Made by a program: the position numbers and the translations under genes. The notes beneath the pieces were generated by a model. That model searched no databases, was not told the origin of the DNA, and saw only the letters and a program-made list of their open reading frames with translations. A DNA stretch of 64,000 nt from an uncultured Clostridium sp. (GTDB taxonomy: Bacteria; Bacillota; Clostridia; TANB77; CAG-508): positions 1 to 64,000 of the forward strand of contig CANSOA010000001.1 of the NCBI GenBank assembly GCA_947648495.1, in the 5' to 3' direction. This document shows positions 1 through 8,282 of the stretch, piece after piece (position 1 is the first letter of the stretch; each line of letters opens with the position of its first letter).

Positions 1-424
1 TACGAGTAGAGCAAGTAGCAAGAGACGGAAAAATAATTGGAAGAGACAGCAGAAACATAAAAGTAGCGAGCAAAAAGTATGATGGAATGGTGCATATAGA
101 AACACCAGTAAACAATCAAAATTATACAATGGAAGCAAACAAAATGCAAATAGTAGGCTGGGCAGTAGCGAATGACGAAAAAGTAAATATAAAAATCTAT
201 GTAAATGATTGGCTATGGGCAGAAATATACGAAAGAACAGAAAGAAAAGACGTAAATGCAATAGCGAATAATTACGGAGGAATTACAAAAAAAGCAGGAT
301 TTAAAAAAGAAATAGACATAAGCGATTGGAAAGCAGGAACGTATACAATACGAGTAGAGCAAGTAGCAAGAGACGGAAAAATAATTGGAAGAGACAGCAG
401 AAATATAAAAGTAGCGAACAAAGA
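1..424 (+). repeat. In-frame tandem duplication, 348-bp period
   Basis: Bases 1-76 recur at 349-424 with only about two to four differences, an offset of 348 bp or 116 codons. The period equals one Ig-like repeat, so the array grows or shrinks in whole domains. More copies probably lie upstream of the window. Confidence 0.85.
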
Positions 425-1742
425 ATATAGAGGAACAATGTATATTGATTCACCTTCGGCTAATTCTACTTATAAATTACCAGATATAAAACAAATAAAT
501 ATCAATGGTTGGGCAGTATCGAACGACAAAAATTCGTATCTATTAGTCTCAATCGATGGAAAACCATGTTCGTATACATTAGATAGAACCATAAGAGAGG
601 ACATAAATACAGTCATTTCACCAGCCTATGGAGGAGTAGCAACAACACCAAAAGCAGGATTTTCAATCAACTTAGATATCAACAATCTATTTGAAGGAAA
701 GCATATTATTACTATCATGGAAGTATCCAGATTTGACAAAATATTAGCGAGTCTTCAAATTCCAATTAATATATCGACTCCAAATTATCCAGCTTTGATG
801 AATTTAGAGACACCAGTCCAAAATAGGAGATATCGTTCTGGTTGGCTAGAAGTAAAAGGTTGGGCTATTACAGAAAGCAAAAACGATTTTGTAGATATTT
901 ATTTAGATGGGAACTATGCAGTTCGAGCAGAAAGAAAAGAAAGAAGTGATGTAGTGGATGTGTATCAAGGACAATTTGGTGTAAATAATAATTCAAAACC
1001 GGGATTTTATTCGCAGGTAAATACATCAATGCTTGGAGAGGGCACACATACACTAAAAGTAGTACATTATTCTGGTTATGGAAAAGAGCTTGGTGCAAGA
1101 GAAATCAAATTCATCATTAGTAATACAACCACTTGGGGAATTGATGCTTCGCATTATCAAGGTGCAGTCGATTGGAACGCAGTCAGAAATAGTGGCGTTA
1201 ATTTTGCCATTTTAAAAATTGGTGAATATAGAGAATCAAAACATACTTTCTTTTTAGATGCAAAATTTAATGAGTACTATGATGCTTGTAAACGAAATGG
1301 AATTGCAGTTGGAGGCTATATTTATTCATATGAATTCAATGCAGAAGAAGCCAGTCATGAGGCACAAGCTTGTTTAAATGCAATTCAAGGAAAAAGTTTT
1401 GAAATGCCAATCTTTTTAGATATTGAAGATAAAATTATAAAAAATGCGATATTAAGTGGTAAAACAACGGTTGAAAATGTAACAAATGGAGCGGTTACTT
1501 TTTGTAATATGATGAATTCTCATGGATATCAAGCAGGGGTGTATGCAGATAAAACATTCTTCACCAGATATTTGAACGCTGGAATTTTGGAACAATATAA
1601 TATTTGGCTTGCACATTGGACCAGTGCTAGTTCGAGTGACTATCCAGGAAGATACGATTTATGGCAATATACCGATGCAGGAAGCATACCGGGAATTAGC
1701 GGACCAGTAGACCTAAATTGGTGTTTTAAAAGATATTATTAA
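1..1742 (+). CDS. Surface/secreted repeat protein with C-terminal GH25 lysozyme domain (5' truncated)
   Basis: The frame is open from base 3 through the window edge, so the real start lies upstream; the ATG at 87 is internal. The protein has at least three and a half Ig-like repeats of about 116 residues, each with a GWAV motif, a SIDG/YVNDWL-type strand and a KAGF motif. The last about 190 residues are a glycoside hydrolase family 25 (lysozyme-type muramidase) domain: WGIDASHYQG, VDWNAVRNSG, FAILKIGEY and the acidic FLDIED motif expected at the active site. It probably cleaves peptidoglycan, with the repeats binding the cell surface. The first repeat copies are nearly identical at DNA level, which suggests recent duplication. 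The family call for the C-terminus is firm; the substrate and the role of the repeats are inferred. Confidence 0.9.
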   Translation, partial: RVEQVARDGKIIGRDSRNIKVASKKYDGMVHIETPVNNQNYTMEANKMQIVGWAVANDEKVNIKIYVNDWLWAEIYERTERKDVNAIANNYGGITKKAGFKKEIDISDWKAGTYTIRVEQVARDGKIIGRDSRNIKVANKEYRGTMYIDSPSANSTYKLPDIKQININGWAVSNDKNSYLLVSIDGKPCSYTLDRTIREDINTVISPAYGGVATTPKAGFSINLDINNLFEGKHIITIMEVSRFDKILASLQIPINISTPNYPALMNLETPVQNRRYRSGWLEVKGWAITESKNDFVDIYLDGNYAVRAERKERSDVVDVYQGQFGVNNNSKPGFYSQVNTSMLGEGTHTLKVVHYSGYGKELGAREIKFIISNTTTWGIDASHYQGAVDWNAVRNSGVNFAILKIGEYRESKHTFFLDAKFNEYYDACKRNGIAVGGYIYSYEFNAEEASHEAQACLNAIQGKSFEMPIFLDIEDKIIKNAILSGKTTVENVTNGAVTFCNMMNSHGYQAGVYADKTFFTRYLNAGILEQYNIWLAHWTSASSSDYPGRYDLWQYTDAGSIPGISGPVDLNWCFKRYY

Positions 1743-1761
1743 AAAAATTTATAAATATGAT

Positions 1762-1791
1762 GTAGGGGCGATTATTAAATCGCCCGCATAC
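1762..1791 (+). repeat. Dispersed GTAGGGGC-type palindromic element, copy 1
   Basis: GTAGGGGC at 1762-1769 opens an 8-bp stem (1766-1773 with 1778-1785) with a 4-nt loop and no T-run behind it. The same GTAGGGGCGATT start occurs at 45731, and an inverted GTAGGGGC occurs at 60303-60296. It lies just downstream of the lysozyme gene. Confidence 0.6.
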
Positions 1792-1836
1792 TGAATTAAA
1801 ACATGAATAATTGCCCATATAAAGGAGGAAGAAAAA

Positions 1837-1902
1837 ATGAAAATTCAAAACAATAAAAACGCCCAAAACGTTGGGACTGTACACACAGTATTAAAAGACT
1901 AA
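1837..1902 (+). CDS. Putative 21-residue peptide
   Basis: A 22-codon frame starts with ATG behind a near-perfect ribosome site (AAAGGAGG, suitable spacing). The peptide reads MKIQNNKNAQNVGTVHTVLKD and is hydrophilic, with no signal or membrane segment. It lies in the 300-bp gap between the lysozyme gene and the pseudopilin-like gene. I recognise no family. The only support is the ribosome site and frame, so it may be a leader peptide or chance. The rest of this gap is AT-rich and holds a weak AAAGAC/GTCTTT hairpin near 1926-1977. Confidence 0.35.
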   Translation: MKIQNNKNAQNVGTVHTVLKD

Positions 1903-2040
1903 AAATTTTCTATAAATAAAGAAGAAAGACGATTTATGTATTAAAAAAGAAAAATAAATATATAGTTGTCTTTTTATGTTTAAAAATCAAAGAAAATGAT
2001 AAAATAAACAAAAGAGAAAAAATAAGGGAGGAAAAGAGAA

Positions 2041-3504
2041 ATGAAGCAAGAAAATGGTATTACATTAATAGCATTAGTGGTAACAATTATCGTATTATTA
2101 ATTCTAGCAGGAATAACACTAAGCTTAGTATCAGGTGAAAATGGAATTTTAAAACGAGCAACCAGTAGCGTGGAGGAAAATGATAAAGCCACAGCACAGG
2201 AAGAATTAGAACTAGCCATAACAGAAATTAAGATAAAATATTATGAAGAATATGATAAAAGTTCAGGAAAAACATTAGGAGACTACATAATAGAAAATTT
2301 AAATGGCTACAAAACACCAAATGGAACAATCAGTACTGAAAATGGGAAAGTAATTTATACAGGTAGTAATGGTACAATAACAGGAACGATAGGCGAAAAT
2401 GGCGGATTAGAAGTCGATAAAAAGGCAATTATTTTAAATCCAACAAAGATAAATTTAAAAGTAGAAGAAGGTTTGCCAATGCCAACAGCCAATATAACTG
2501 CAGATTTAATTGGAATAACGGGAGAAATTACATGGACAACGGCGAATGCCAATATAGCGACCATAGAAGGAAATGGAACCACAGTAACAATAAAAGCAAT
2601 ATCAATTGGGAAAACCATAATAACTGCGAAATGTGGAGAATATACAGTAACATGTGAAGTAAAAATAGAGCAAGAAATAACACAAGAGCAAGTAATGGGA
2701 AAATTTGTAAGATACAATGTGGAATATACAGATATATATGATACAGAGCGTAATTATACAGCAGAAAATGGATGGCGAATTTTGAGTTTAAAGAAAAGTC
2801 AAGCAGAGGAAGGAAAGTATGATATAGAGATTATAAGCACGGGAATACCAGCAGGATTGTATTATTGGAGCAATAAAATAGTCAATTTTGAAAATAATGG
2901 CGCAACAGGAAATTGGGCAGGGAATGAAGAACAAAGAAGAGAATATGAAGAAAAATTTTATGTAACAGACACTTACAATGATAGAAATATATATGCAGCC
3001 GCTGGATTATATAGAAATTTTGAGAAGATAATCTTTAATGCAAGCAATGATTCAACGGTAAAAGGAAATTATGGTTATTTCACCAAAATAAACAATCAAG
3101 AACCTTCGGATACGACAACAGGAAGTATATTTAGAAGCAAAGAAAGTAAAATTGCAGGAAAGATAAAAGCAGTAAGGTCAATTATGTTATCAGATATAAC
3201 AGGAAGCACAGAAAAACAACCAAATTTTGATGGAGTTAAGAATGAAAAAGTATCAGGATTATTTGTTTTAGATCATTTGGGAACTACGGAAAATGCACAG
3301 TTGCATGGAGTTAGCGATTATACAACGGCTCCATGCTATTATCTGAATTCGCCTAGTTGGTATACAAATAATATGCTTATGTATGTGCTTCACGATGGTA
3401 TGGCTTCAGCCTTTGCCAACAAAAGCGGGGTTCGACCAGTTATTTCAATAGAAAAAGTTCAAATGAATTGGGATAGTGAAAAAGATAGATGGGAAATTGA
3501 ATAA
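2041..3504 (+). CDS. Pseudopilin-like protein with Ig-like (BIG2) domain
   Basis: The N-terminus MKQENG, then ITLIALVVTIIVLLILAGI, is a class III prepilin signal: cleavage is expected after Gly6, followed by a hydrophobic alpha-helix. The residue that is usually Glu at mature position 5 is Ala here, as in many clostridial pilin-like surface proteins. Residues about 125-215 look like a bacterial Ig-like group 2 domain (ITWTTANANIATIEG, then GKTIITAKC). The C-terminal about 230 residues end with SGVRPVISIEK, a motif shared by many Clostridia surface proteins of unknown role. ATG 2041 follows AGGGAGGAAAAG. It is probably exported and anchored or assembled by a type IV pilus/T2SS-like system, but no such genes are in the window. 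Confidence 0.75.
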   Translation: MKQENGITLIALVVTIIVLLILAGITLSLVSGENGILKRATSSVEENDKATAQEELELAITEIKIKYYEEYDKSSGKTLGDYIIENLNGYKTPNGTISTENGKVIYTGSNGTITGTIGENGGLEVDKKAIILNPTKINLKVEEGLPMPTANITADLIGITGEITWTTANANIATIEGNGTTVTIKAISIGKTIITAKCGEYTVTCEVKIEQEITQEQVMGKFVRYNVEYTDIYDTERNYTAENGWRILSLKKSQAEEGKYDIEIISTGIPAGLYYWSNKIVNFENNGATGNWAGNEEQRREYEEKFYVTDTYNDRNIYAAAGLYRNFEKIIFNASNDSTVKGNYGYFTKINNQEPSDTTTGSIFRSKESKIAGKIKAVRSIMLSDITGSTEKQPNFDGVKNEKVSGLFVLDHLGTTENAQLHGVSDYTTAPCYYLNSPSWYTNNMLMYVLHDGMASAFANKSGVRPVISIEKVQMNWDSEKDRWEIE

Positions 3505-3518
3505 TTGGTAAAAAACAC

Positions 3519-3547
3519 TTGACTTTTTTCAAGAAATCATGTAAAAT
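3519..3547 (+). promoter_or_regulatory. Sigma-A promoter for valS T-box transcript
   Basis: TTGACT at 3519 and TAAAAT at 3542, 17 nt apart, immediately upstream of the T-box leader. Confidence 0.75.
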
Positions 3548-3584
3548 ACAAACAAATCAAAAACGATGAAAAAGAGGAGTACAT

Positions 3585-3816
3585 TTATACTGCCAAACAG
3601 AGAAAAGAAGCAATTTTGGTGTGAGCTTCTTATGGAAAAGATAGATGGAAGGTAGCTTTGGAGTTGGCAAAGTGAAACTAATTTTAGAAAGTAGCTTTGC
3701 TCGTTTCAGAAACGTTAAAATCTGATGAAGAGAAAAGATGATGTCGTCTTTTAAATTAGGTGGTACCGCGGAATTTACAGCATTTCGTCCTATGTTTTAG
3801 GAGAAATGCTGTTTTT
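3585..3816 (+). promoter_or_regulatory. T-box riboswitch upstream of valS
   Basis: The T-box consensus AGGTGGTACCGCGG is at 3758-3771. It is followed by a terminator: stem 3777-3786 (ACAGCATTTC) with 3803-3812 (GAAATGCTGT), then a T-run. The base of stem I pairs TGCCAA (3591-3596) with TTGGCA (3664-3669), and the AG-bulge/apical region lies around GGTGTGAGC (3618-3626). A GUA triplet at 3652-3654, on the 3' side of stem I, is a plausible valine specifier, although I could not fold the loop with certainty. Uncharged tRNA-Val would favour the antiterminator and switch on valS. Confidence 0.93.
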
Positions 3817-3843
3817 GTGTATTTAAAGATAAGGAGGAATATT

Positions 3844-6540
3844 ATGAACCATCAAAAATTAAACGATAAATTCAATCCTAAGGATTTTGAAGAAAGATTG
3901 TATGAAAATTGGGAGAAAAATGGCTATTTTAAGCCATCTGGAGATAAGTCGAAACAGCCATTTTGTATTATGATGCCACCTCCAAATGTCACAGGAAAAT
4001 TGCACATGGGGCACGCTTTAGATGGAACCATTCAAGATATTCTAATTCGTTTTAAAAGAATGCAAGGGTTTGATACATTGTGGCTTCCGGGTTCTGACCA
4101 TGCTTCCATTTCAACCGAAATGAAAGTAGTTCAAAAGTTAAAAAAAGAAGGAAAATCAAAACAAGATTTAGGAAGAGAAAAATTTTTGGAAGAAGCTTGG
4201 AATTGGACTCATAAATATGGTGGATTAATTCAAGAACAACAACGTAAACTTGGCTGTTCTTGTGATTGGGAACGAAACCGTTTTACATTAGATGAAGGTA
4301 TGTCTGACGCTGTTTTGGAGCAATTTGTAGATTTATACAAAAAAGGTTTGATTTACAAAGGCACCAGAATGGTAAACTGGTGTACCAATTGTAATACTTC
4401 TATTTCAGATGCCGAAGTAGAATACAAAGAAGAACCATCGCATTTATGGCATATTCGTTACAAAATTTCTGGCACGGAAAATGAATATGTAACCGTTGCC
4501 ACAACGCGTCCAGAAACCATGCTGGGAGATACAGCGGTTGCGGTTCATCCAGAAGATGAGCGTTATCAAGATTTAATTGGAAAAACGTGTATTTTGCCAA
4601 TCATGAACAAAGAAATTCCAATTATTGCAGATAATTTTGTAGAAAAGGAATTTGGAACGGGATGTGTTAAAATCACGCCAGCACATGATATGAACGATTA
4701 TGAAGCAGGTCAAAAACACCATTTGGAAATAATTGAGGTATTTGATGAAAATTTCAAAATGGGAAATTTACTTCCAGAATATCAAGGTATGGATTTATTA
4801 GAAGCGAGAATGAAAATTGTGGAAAAATTAAAAGAAATTGGAGCTTTGGTGAAAGAAGAAGAATATGTGCACAATGTAGCAAAATGTGAAAGATGCAAAA
4901 ATACAATTGAACCGAAAATTTCAGAGCAATGGTTTGTCAAAATGCAGGATTTAGCAAAGCGTGCTAGTCAAAGCGTAGAAAAAGGCAAAACTAGATTTGT
5001 ACCACAAAGATATGAAAAACAATATTTCCATTGGTTAGATAATATTCGTGATTGGTGTATTTCGCGTCAGTTGTGGTGGGGACATCAAATTCCAGCTTTT
5101 TATTGTAAGGATTGTGGGCATATTAATGTTTCCAAAAATAAGCCTCAAACATGCGAAAAATGTAGCTCAAAAGTTTTAGAACAAGACGAAGATACCTTAG
5201 ATACTTGGTTTAGTTCTGCTTTATGGCCATTTTCAACATTAGGTTGGCCAAATAAAGAGTCAGAAGATTATAAACGATATTATCCCACAAATGTATTGGT
5301 AACAGGGTTTGATATTATCACATTTTGGGTTTCCAGAATGATGACACAAGGTTTGGAATTTACTGGTATTGAGCCATTTAAAGATGTGTTAATTCATGGC
5401 ATTATTCGTGATAGCAAAGGAAGGAAAATGTCCAAAACATTAGGAAATGGAATTGATCCGCTGGATGTCATTGAAAAATATGGGGCAGATGCTTTACGTT
5501 TTTCTGTTATTTCTGGAATTACGATGGGAAATGATATTCGTTTTTCAGAAGAAAAATTGGAACAAGCATCAAATTTTGCCAATAAAATTTGGAATGCTGC
5601 GAAGTTTATTACCATGAATTTAGCAGAAGAGGAAAAAGTGCGTGCTTTTTGCTATGAAGTATATGAGAAAAATAATTCGTATGATGCCAATCTTTTGAAA
5701 ATCGAAGATAAATGGATTTTGAACAAATTAGATAAATTGGTTGTTGAAGTGACGCAAAATATGGAAAATTATGATTTGGGTGTTGCACTTGACAAAATCT
5801 ATGGCTTTTTGTGGAATGAATTTTGTGATTGGTATATTGAAATTGTCAAACCAAGAATTTATAGTGAAAAAGAAGCCGAAAGAGTGGCTGTAAGCGATAT
5901 TTTAAATCACGTTTTTGGAACAGCTCTTAAATTACTTCATCCATTTATGCCTTTTGTAACATCTGAAATTTATGCAAAATTGATTTGTTTTGGAACATCT
6001 GATTTAATGGTAAGCAAGTGGCCGATTTTAAGGGAAAAGTTTGTGTTTGATGAGGAAGAAAAACAGCTTGAAAAATTGAAAAAATTGATTGTAGAAATTA
6101 GAAATATTCGAGCAAAAATGAATGTGCATCCAAGCAAAAAGTCGAAGCTGATTTTTGTAGGTGAAAAGTTGGAAAATGTGATAAAACAGTCGGAAGGTTT
6201 TTTGCTAAAATTAGGATTTGCCCAAGAAATTATTGTACAAAATGACGAAATTGGAATTCTAGAAAATGCGATTTCAATTATAGTAGAAGATTTGAAAGTT
6301 TTTATTCCATTTGAAGATTTAGTCAATCTTGAGGAAGAGATTGCACGTTTAAAAGAAGAGAAAAAGAAATTAGAATCAGAAGTGTTGCGAGGCGAAAAGA
6401 TGTTATCGAATGAAGGATTTGTGTCAAAGGCGCCACACAACAAAATTGAGGAAGAAAAAACAAAATTGCAAAATTATAAGAACAGTTTAAAAGCGGTTGA
6501 AGAAAGATTGTTAAAATTGGAAAATGGAGTTGACAAATAG
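3844..6540 (+). CDS. valS: Valine--tRNA ligase
   Basis: This is a class I aminoacyl-tRNA synthetase of 898 residues, the usual length for ValRS, which attaches valine to tRNA-Val in the cytoplasm. Visible signatures are PPPNVTGKLHMGH (HIGH motif, residues about 44-57), the editing-domain sequence TTRPETMLGDTAV, zinc-knuckle-like cysteine pairs (CERCKNT; CKDCG then CEKC), KMSKTLGNG (KMSKS motif, about residue 529), and the ValRS-specific C-terminal coiled coil, EEEIARLKEEKKKLESE onwards. I chose ATG 3844 because AAGGAGG lies just upstream; an apparent in-frame GTG at 3760 is part of the T-box and is not a start. It is controlled by the T-box leader. All CGG triplets in this long gene are out of phase. 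Confidence 0.98.
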   Translation: MNHQKLNDKFNPKDFEERLYENWEKNGYFKPSGDKSKQPFCIMMPPPNVTGKLHMGHALDGTIQDILIRFKRMQGFDTLWLPGSDHASISTEMKVVQKLKKEGKSKQDLGREKFLEEAWNWTHKYGGLIQEQQRKLGCSCDWERNRFTLDEGMSDAVLEQFVDLYKKGLIYKGTRMVNWCTNCNTSISDAEVEYKEEPSHLWHIRYKISGTENEYVTVATTRPETMLGDTAVAVHPEDERYQDLIGKTCILPIMNKEIPIIADNFVEKEFGTGCVKITPAHDMNDYEAGQKHHLEIIEVFDENFKMGNLLPEYQGMDLLEARMKIVEKLKEIGALVKEEEYVHNVAKCERCKNTIEPKISEQWFVKMQDLAKRASQSVEKGKTRFVPQRYEKQYFHWLDNIRDWCISRQLWWGHQIPAFYCKDCGHINVSKNKPQTCEKCSSKVLEQDEDTLDTWFSSALWPFSTLGWPNKESEDYKRYYPTNVLVTGFDIITFWVSRMMTQGLEFTGIEPFKDVLIHGIIRDSKGRKMSKTLGNGIDPLDVIEKYGADALRFSVISGITMGNDIRFSEEKLEQASNFANKIWNAAKFITMNLAEEEKVRAFCYEVYEKNNSYDANLLKIEDKWILNKLDKLVVEVTQNMENYDLGVALDKIYGFLWNEFCDWYIEIVKPRIYSEKEAERVAVSDILNHVFGTALKLLHPFMPFVTSEIYAKLICFGTSDLMVSKWPILREKFVFDEEEKQLEKLKKLIVEIRNIRAKMNVHPSKKSKLIFVGEKLENVIKQSEGFLLKLGFAQEIIVQNDEIGILENAISIIVEDLKVFIPFEDLVNLEEEIARLKEEKKKLESEVLRGEKMLSNEGFVSKAPHNKIEEEKTKLQNYKNSLKAVEERLLKLENGVDK

Positions 6541-6558
6541 CAGCGAAAAGAGTATAAT
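6530..6558 (+). promoter_or_regulatory. Consensus sigma-A promoter overlapping the valS stop
   Basis: TTGACA (6530-6535) and TATAAT (6553-6558) match the consensus exactly with a 17-nt spacer. No protein gene follows on this strand before the terminator at 6627-6654. Confidence 0.8.
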
Positions 6559-6564
6559 AAAAAT

Positions 6565-6657
6565 ATAATTAGTAAATTAAGTGTGAATTTGAAACACTAA
6601 TTTATAAAATATGTTTATTTTTAACAAAAACAGGTAGTTGCAGCTACCTGTTTTGCC
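6565..6657 (+). ncRNA. Candidate small RNA (about 90 nt)
   Basis: The consensus promoter at 6530-6558 predicts a start near 6565, and transcription should end at the hairpin 6627-6654. The predicted RNA has a first hairpin (AGTGT...ACACT around 6579-6599) and the terminator hairpin. The only start codon (ATG near 6610) opens an 8-codon frame without a ribosome site. I recognise no known RNA family. Its 3' part is antisense to the end of the opposing minus-strand transcript. Confidence 0.5.
6625..6657. terminator. Bidirectional intrinsic terminator
   Basis: An 11-bp stem, AAAACAGGTAG (6627-6637) with CTACCTGTTTT (6644-6654), has a 6-nt loop. Plus-strand transcription leaves through TTTT and minus-strand transcription through TTTTTGTT. 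It separates the small RNA candidate from the convergent small genes. Confidence 0.85.
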
Positions 6658-6658
6658 A

Positions 6659-6793
6659 TTATAAAAAAGACTGAATTAATTTGAAAATGTATGTATATAA
6701 CTTATGTGACTTTTTTTCAAATTTTATTGCGATTTTCTTATGTTTTCCAGTTTTTGTTATTTTTTCTTCTGCAGAAATGTTTATTTTTAACAT
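6659..6793 (-). CDS. Small basic protein, 44 residues
   Basis: ATG at 6793 (minus strand) follows AAAGGAGGGTATATTGC, an excellent ribosome site. The product begins MLKINISAEEKITKTG and is rich in Lys, with a more hydrophobic C-terminal segment (LYTYIFKLIQSFL). The stop is immediately before the bidirectional terminator. The start overlaps the stop of the 17-codon frame upstream (6787-6840), suggesting translational coupling. A good promoter lies at 6956-6928. I recognise no family, so the function is unknown. Promoter, ribosome site, coupling and terminator together make it more than a chance ORF. Confidence 0.5.
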   Translation of the reverse strand: MLKINISAEEKITKTGKHKKIAIKFEKKSHKLYTYIFKLIQSFL

Positions 6794-6840
6794 GCAATAT
6801 ACCCTCCTTTCTTGCCAAGAATAAGTAGATTTTCAGGCAT
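6787..6840 (-). CDS. Leader peptide, 17 residues, coupled to the downstream small gene
   Basis: ATG at 6840 (minus strand) lies two bases past AAAGGAGGTG. The peptide reads MPENLLILGKKGGYIAC. Its stop overlaps the ATG of the 44-residue frame by a few bases, and its own coding sequence contains that gene's ribosome site. This is the arrangement of a translationally coupled leader. The spacing between ribosome site and ATG is short, so it may be weakly translated. Unrecognised. Confidence 0.35.
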   Translation of the reverse strand: MPENLLILGKKGGYIAC

Positions 6841-6927
6841 CACCTCCTTTCAAAATAGGCAATCATAGAAGTTTTTTGGAAAAAGTTTTTAAGATTTTAA
6901 AAACTTATATAAGAATAAAGTAAATAT

Positions 6928-6956
6928 ATTATACTCTGGCAGACGACATATGACAA
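6928..6956 (-). promoter_or_regulatory. Sigma-A promoter for the minus-strand small genes
   Basis: Read on the minus strand, TTGTCA (6956-6951) and TATAAT (6933-6928) are 17 nt apart. This gives an untranslated leader of about 80 nt before the 17-codon frame. Confidence 0.65.
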
Positions 6957-7064
6957 GTCTTTTTGCAAAAAAATGATACAAAATTGTAATAAAAATGTAA
7001 AACGAATGATATAGACTTTTGTTTTGTATGTGATAAAATTAAATAAAAAACAATAGAGGTAAAA

Positions 7065-8261
7065 ATGAAACGACTGTTAAGAGTAAGTTTGGATATTTTA
7101 GTTACATCAATTGTGCCAATTGCACAATATTTTTTGATTGGAATGTTATTAGATTCGAATTTAATTAATGTATTTTCTCTGACATATCCATTGCAATTTG
7201 TCGTAGTGCTGTTAAAATCAATGTTTGGCACAGGTCCCAATATTTTAGCCTGCAAAGAAAAAGACAAAAATGCAATTGATTGTGGAATTGTTTTTGGTGT
7301 TGTGGTTGGGGCAGTTATTTTTGGAACCATTGCTTATCGAATTGAAAATTATATTAAGTTTATGAAAATGGAGGTTTCAATTTATCGAGTATTTGGAATT
7401 TATTCTGTATTTCAAATTTATTTGCAATTTGTTTTACAACTTATTTTGACAAAATTGTATTATAGAGAAGAAAATAAAAAAGCGAATCGTATTGCCATTG
7501 ATTTTAATGTAATTAATTTTGTTTCGATTATTGGTTTAGCATTTTTGACGAAAAGTCAAGAAATAACAGTCAGTGTTTCATTAGTAATTTTGTTTATTTA
7601 CATAGCTTTGATTTTAATAACCAATATCCAGAAATTTGAATTTCAATTTCATTTATTAAAATCCATAAAATATGATTCAGTTGATTTTTTTAATGGAATC
7701 ACTTTTATATTAATCTATTTATTTGGCTTAAAAAATGTATTTTCTTTTGGAGAAAAATATATTTTGGCAACAACCTTTGCAACCTTAGTGACTGACATGC
7801 AATGGGATATAATTCGTTCTATTATAATAGTAGAAAAAGTAGATATCGCAAAGAAAAATTTTGTGTATCAAAAACATATGAAAAATGCTTATTTGCTTGA
7901 TGGCATATTAATTATTTCGATATTTTTTATGTCTTTTGCTTTATATCATCAATACAATCCAGACTTAAAAATTTCTATGCTATTGATAGGAGCAGAATTA
8001 ATCATGTTGTTGATGTATCCAATCTATATGACACGAACGTGTTATTTGCAATTAGAATATTCTGGGATTAAAGTAACAGTCCATAAAAAAATTGCCAATC
8101 TCATTAGAATGTTGCTATCTGCTAGTTTAGTAACACCATATTGCACAGCGATTTCTCAACTTGTTTCCATGATTTATCAATTACTTTACACAAAAATTAT
8201 GTGGGTTAGCAAAGACCACAACTTAAAAAAAATGCAAAATAGAAAAGTAGAATACAATTAA
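7065..8261 (+). CDS. Polytopic membrane protein, MATE/MOP-superfamily-like
   Basis: The 398-residue protein is very hydrophobic, with about 10-12 predicted membrane spans. The N-terminus (PIAQYFLIGMLLDSNLINVFSL) and the overall pattern resemble MATE-type multidrug/flippase transporters, which would export small cationic compounds or lipids across the plasma membrane. The resemblance is by architecture only and no diagnostic motif stands out. It is followed after about 20 bp by a frameshifted MFS-type gene, so the two may once have formed a transport pair. The ATG follows ATAGAGGTAAAA. No in-frame CGG codon. Confidence 0.55.
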   Translation: MKRLLRVSLDILVTSIVPIAQYFLIGMLLDSNLINVFSLTYPLQFVVVLLKSMFGTGPNILACKEKDKNAIDCGIVFGVVVGAVIFGTIAYRIENYIKFMKMEVSIYRVFGIYSVFQIYLQFVLQLILTKLYYREENKKANRIAIDFNVINFVSIIGLAFLTKSQEITVSVSLVILFIYIALILITNIQKFEFQFHLLKSIKYDSVDFFNGITFILIYLFGLKNVFSFGEKYILATTFATLVTDMQWDIIRSIIIVEKVDIAKKNFVYQKHMKNAYLLDGILIISIFFMSFALYHQYNPDLKISMLLIGAELIMLLMYPIYMTRTCYLQLEYSGIKVTVHKKIANLIRMLLSASLVTPYCTAISQLVSMIYQLLYTKIMWVSKDHNLKKMQNRKVEYN

Positions 8262-8282
8262 CAAACGAAAGAAGGTTTTCTT

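Noticed and set aside
868..1098. Minus-strand ORFs inside the lysozyme gene and similar antisense ORFs within other genes
   Set aside because: They are shadows of the real coding frame, with no start signals and no family motifs.
3760..3843. In-frame extension of valS to GTG 3760
   Set aside because: It lies in the T-box antiterminator/terminator; ATG 3844 has the ribosome site.
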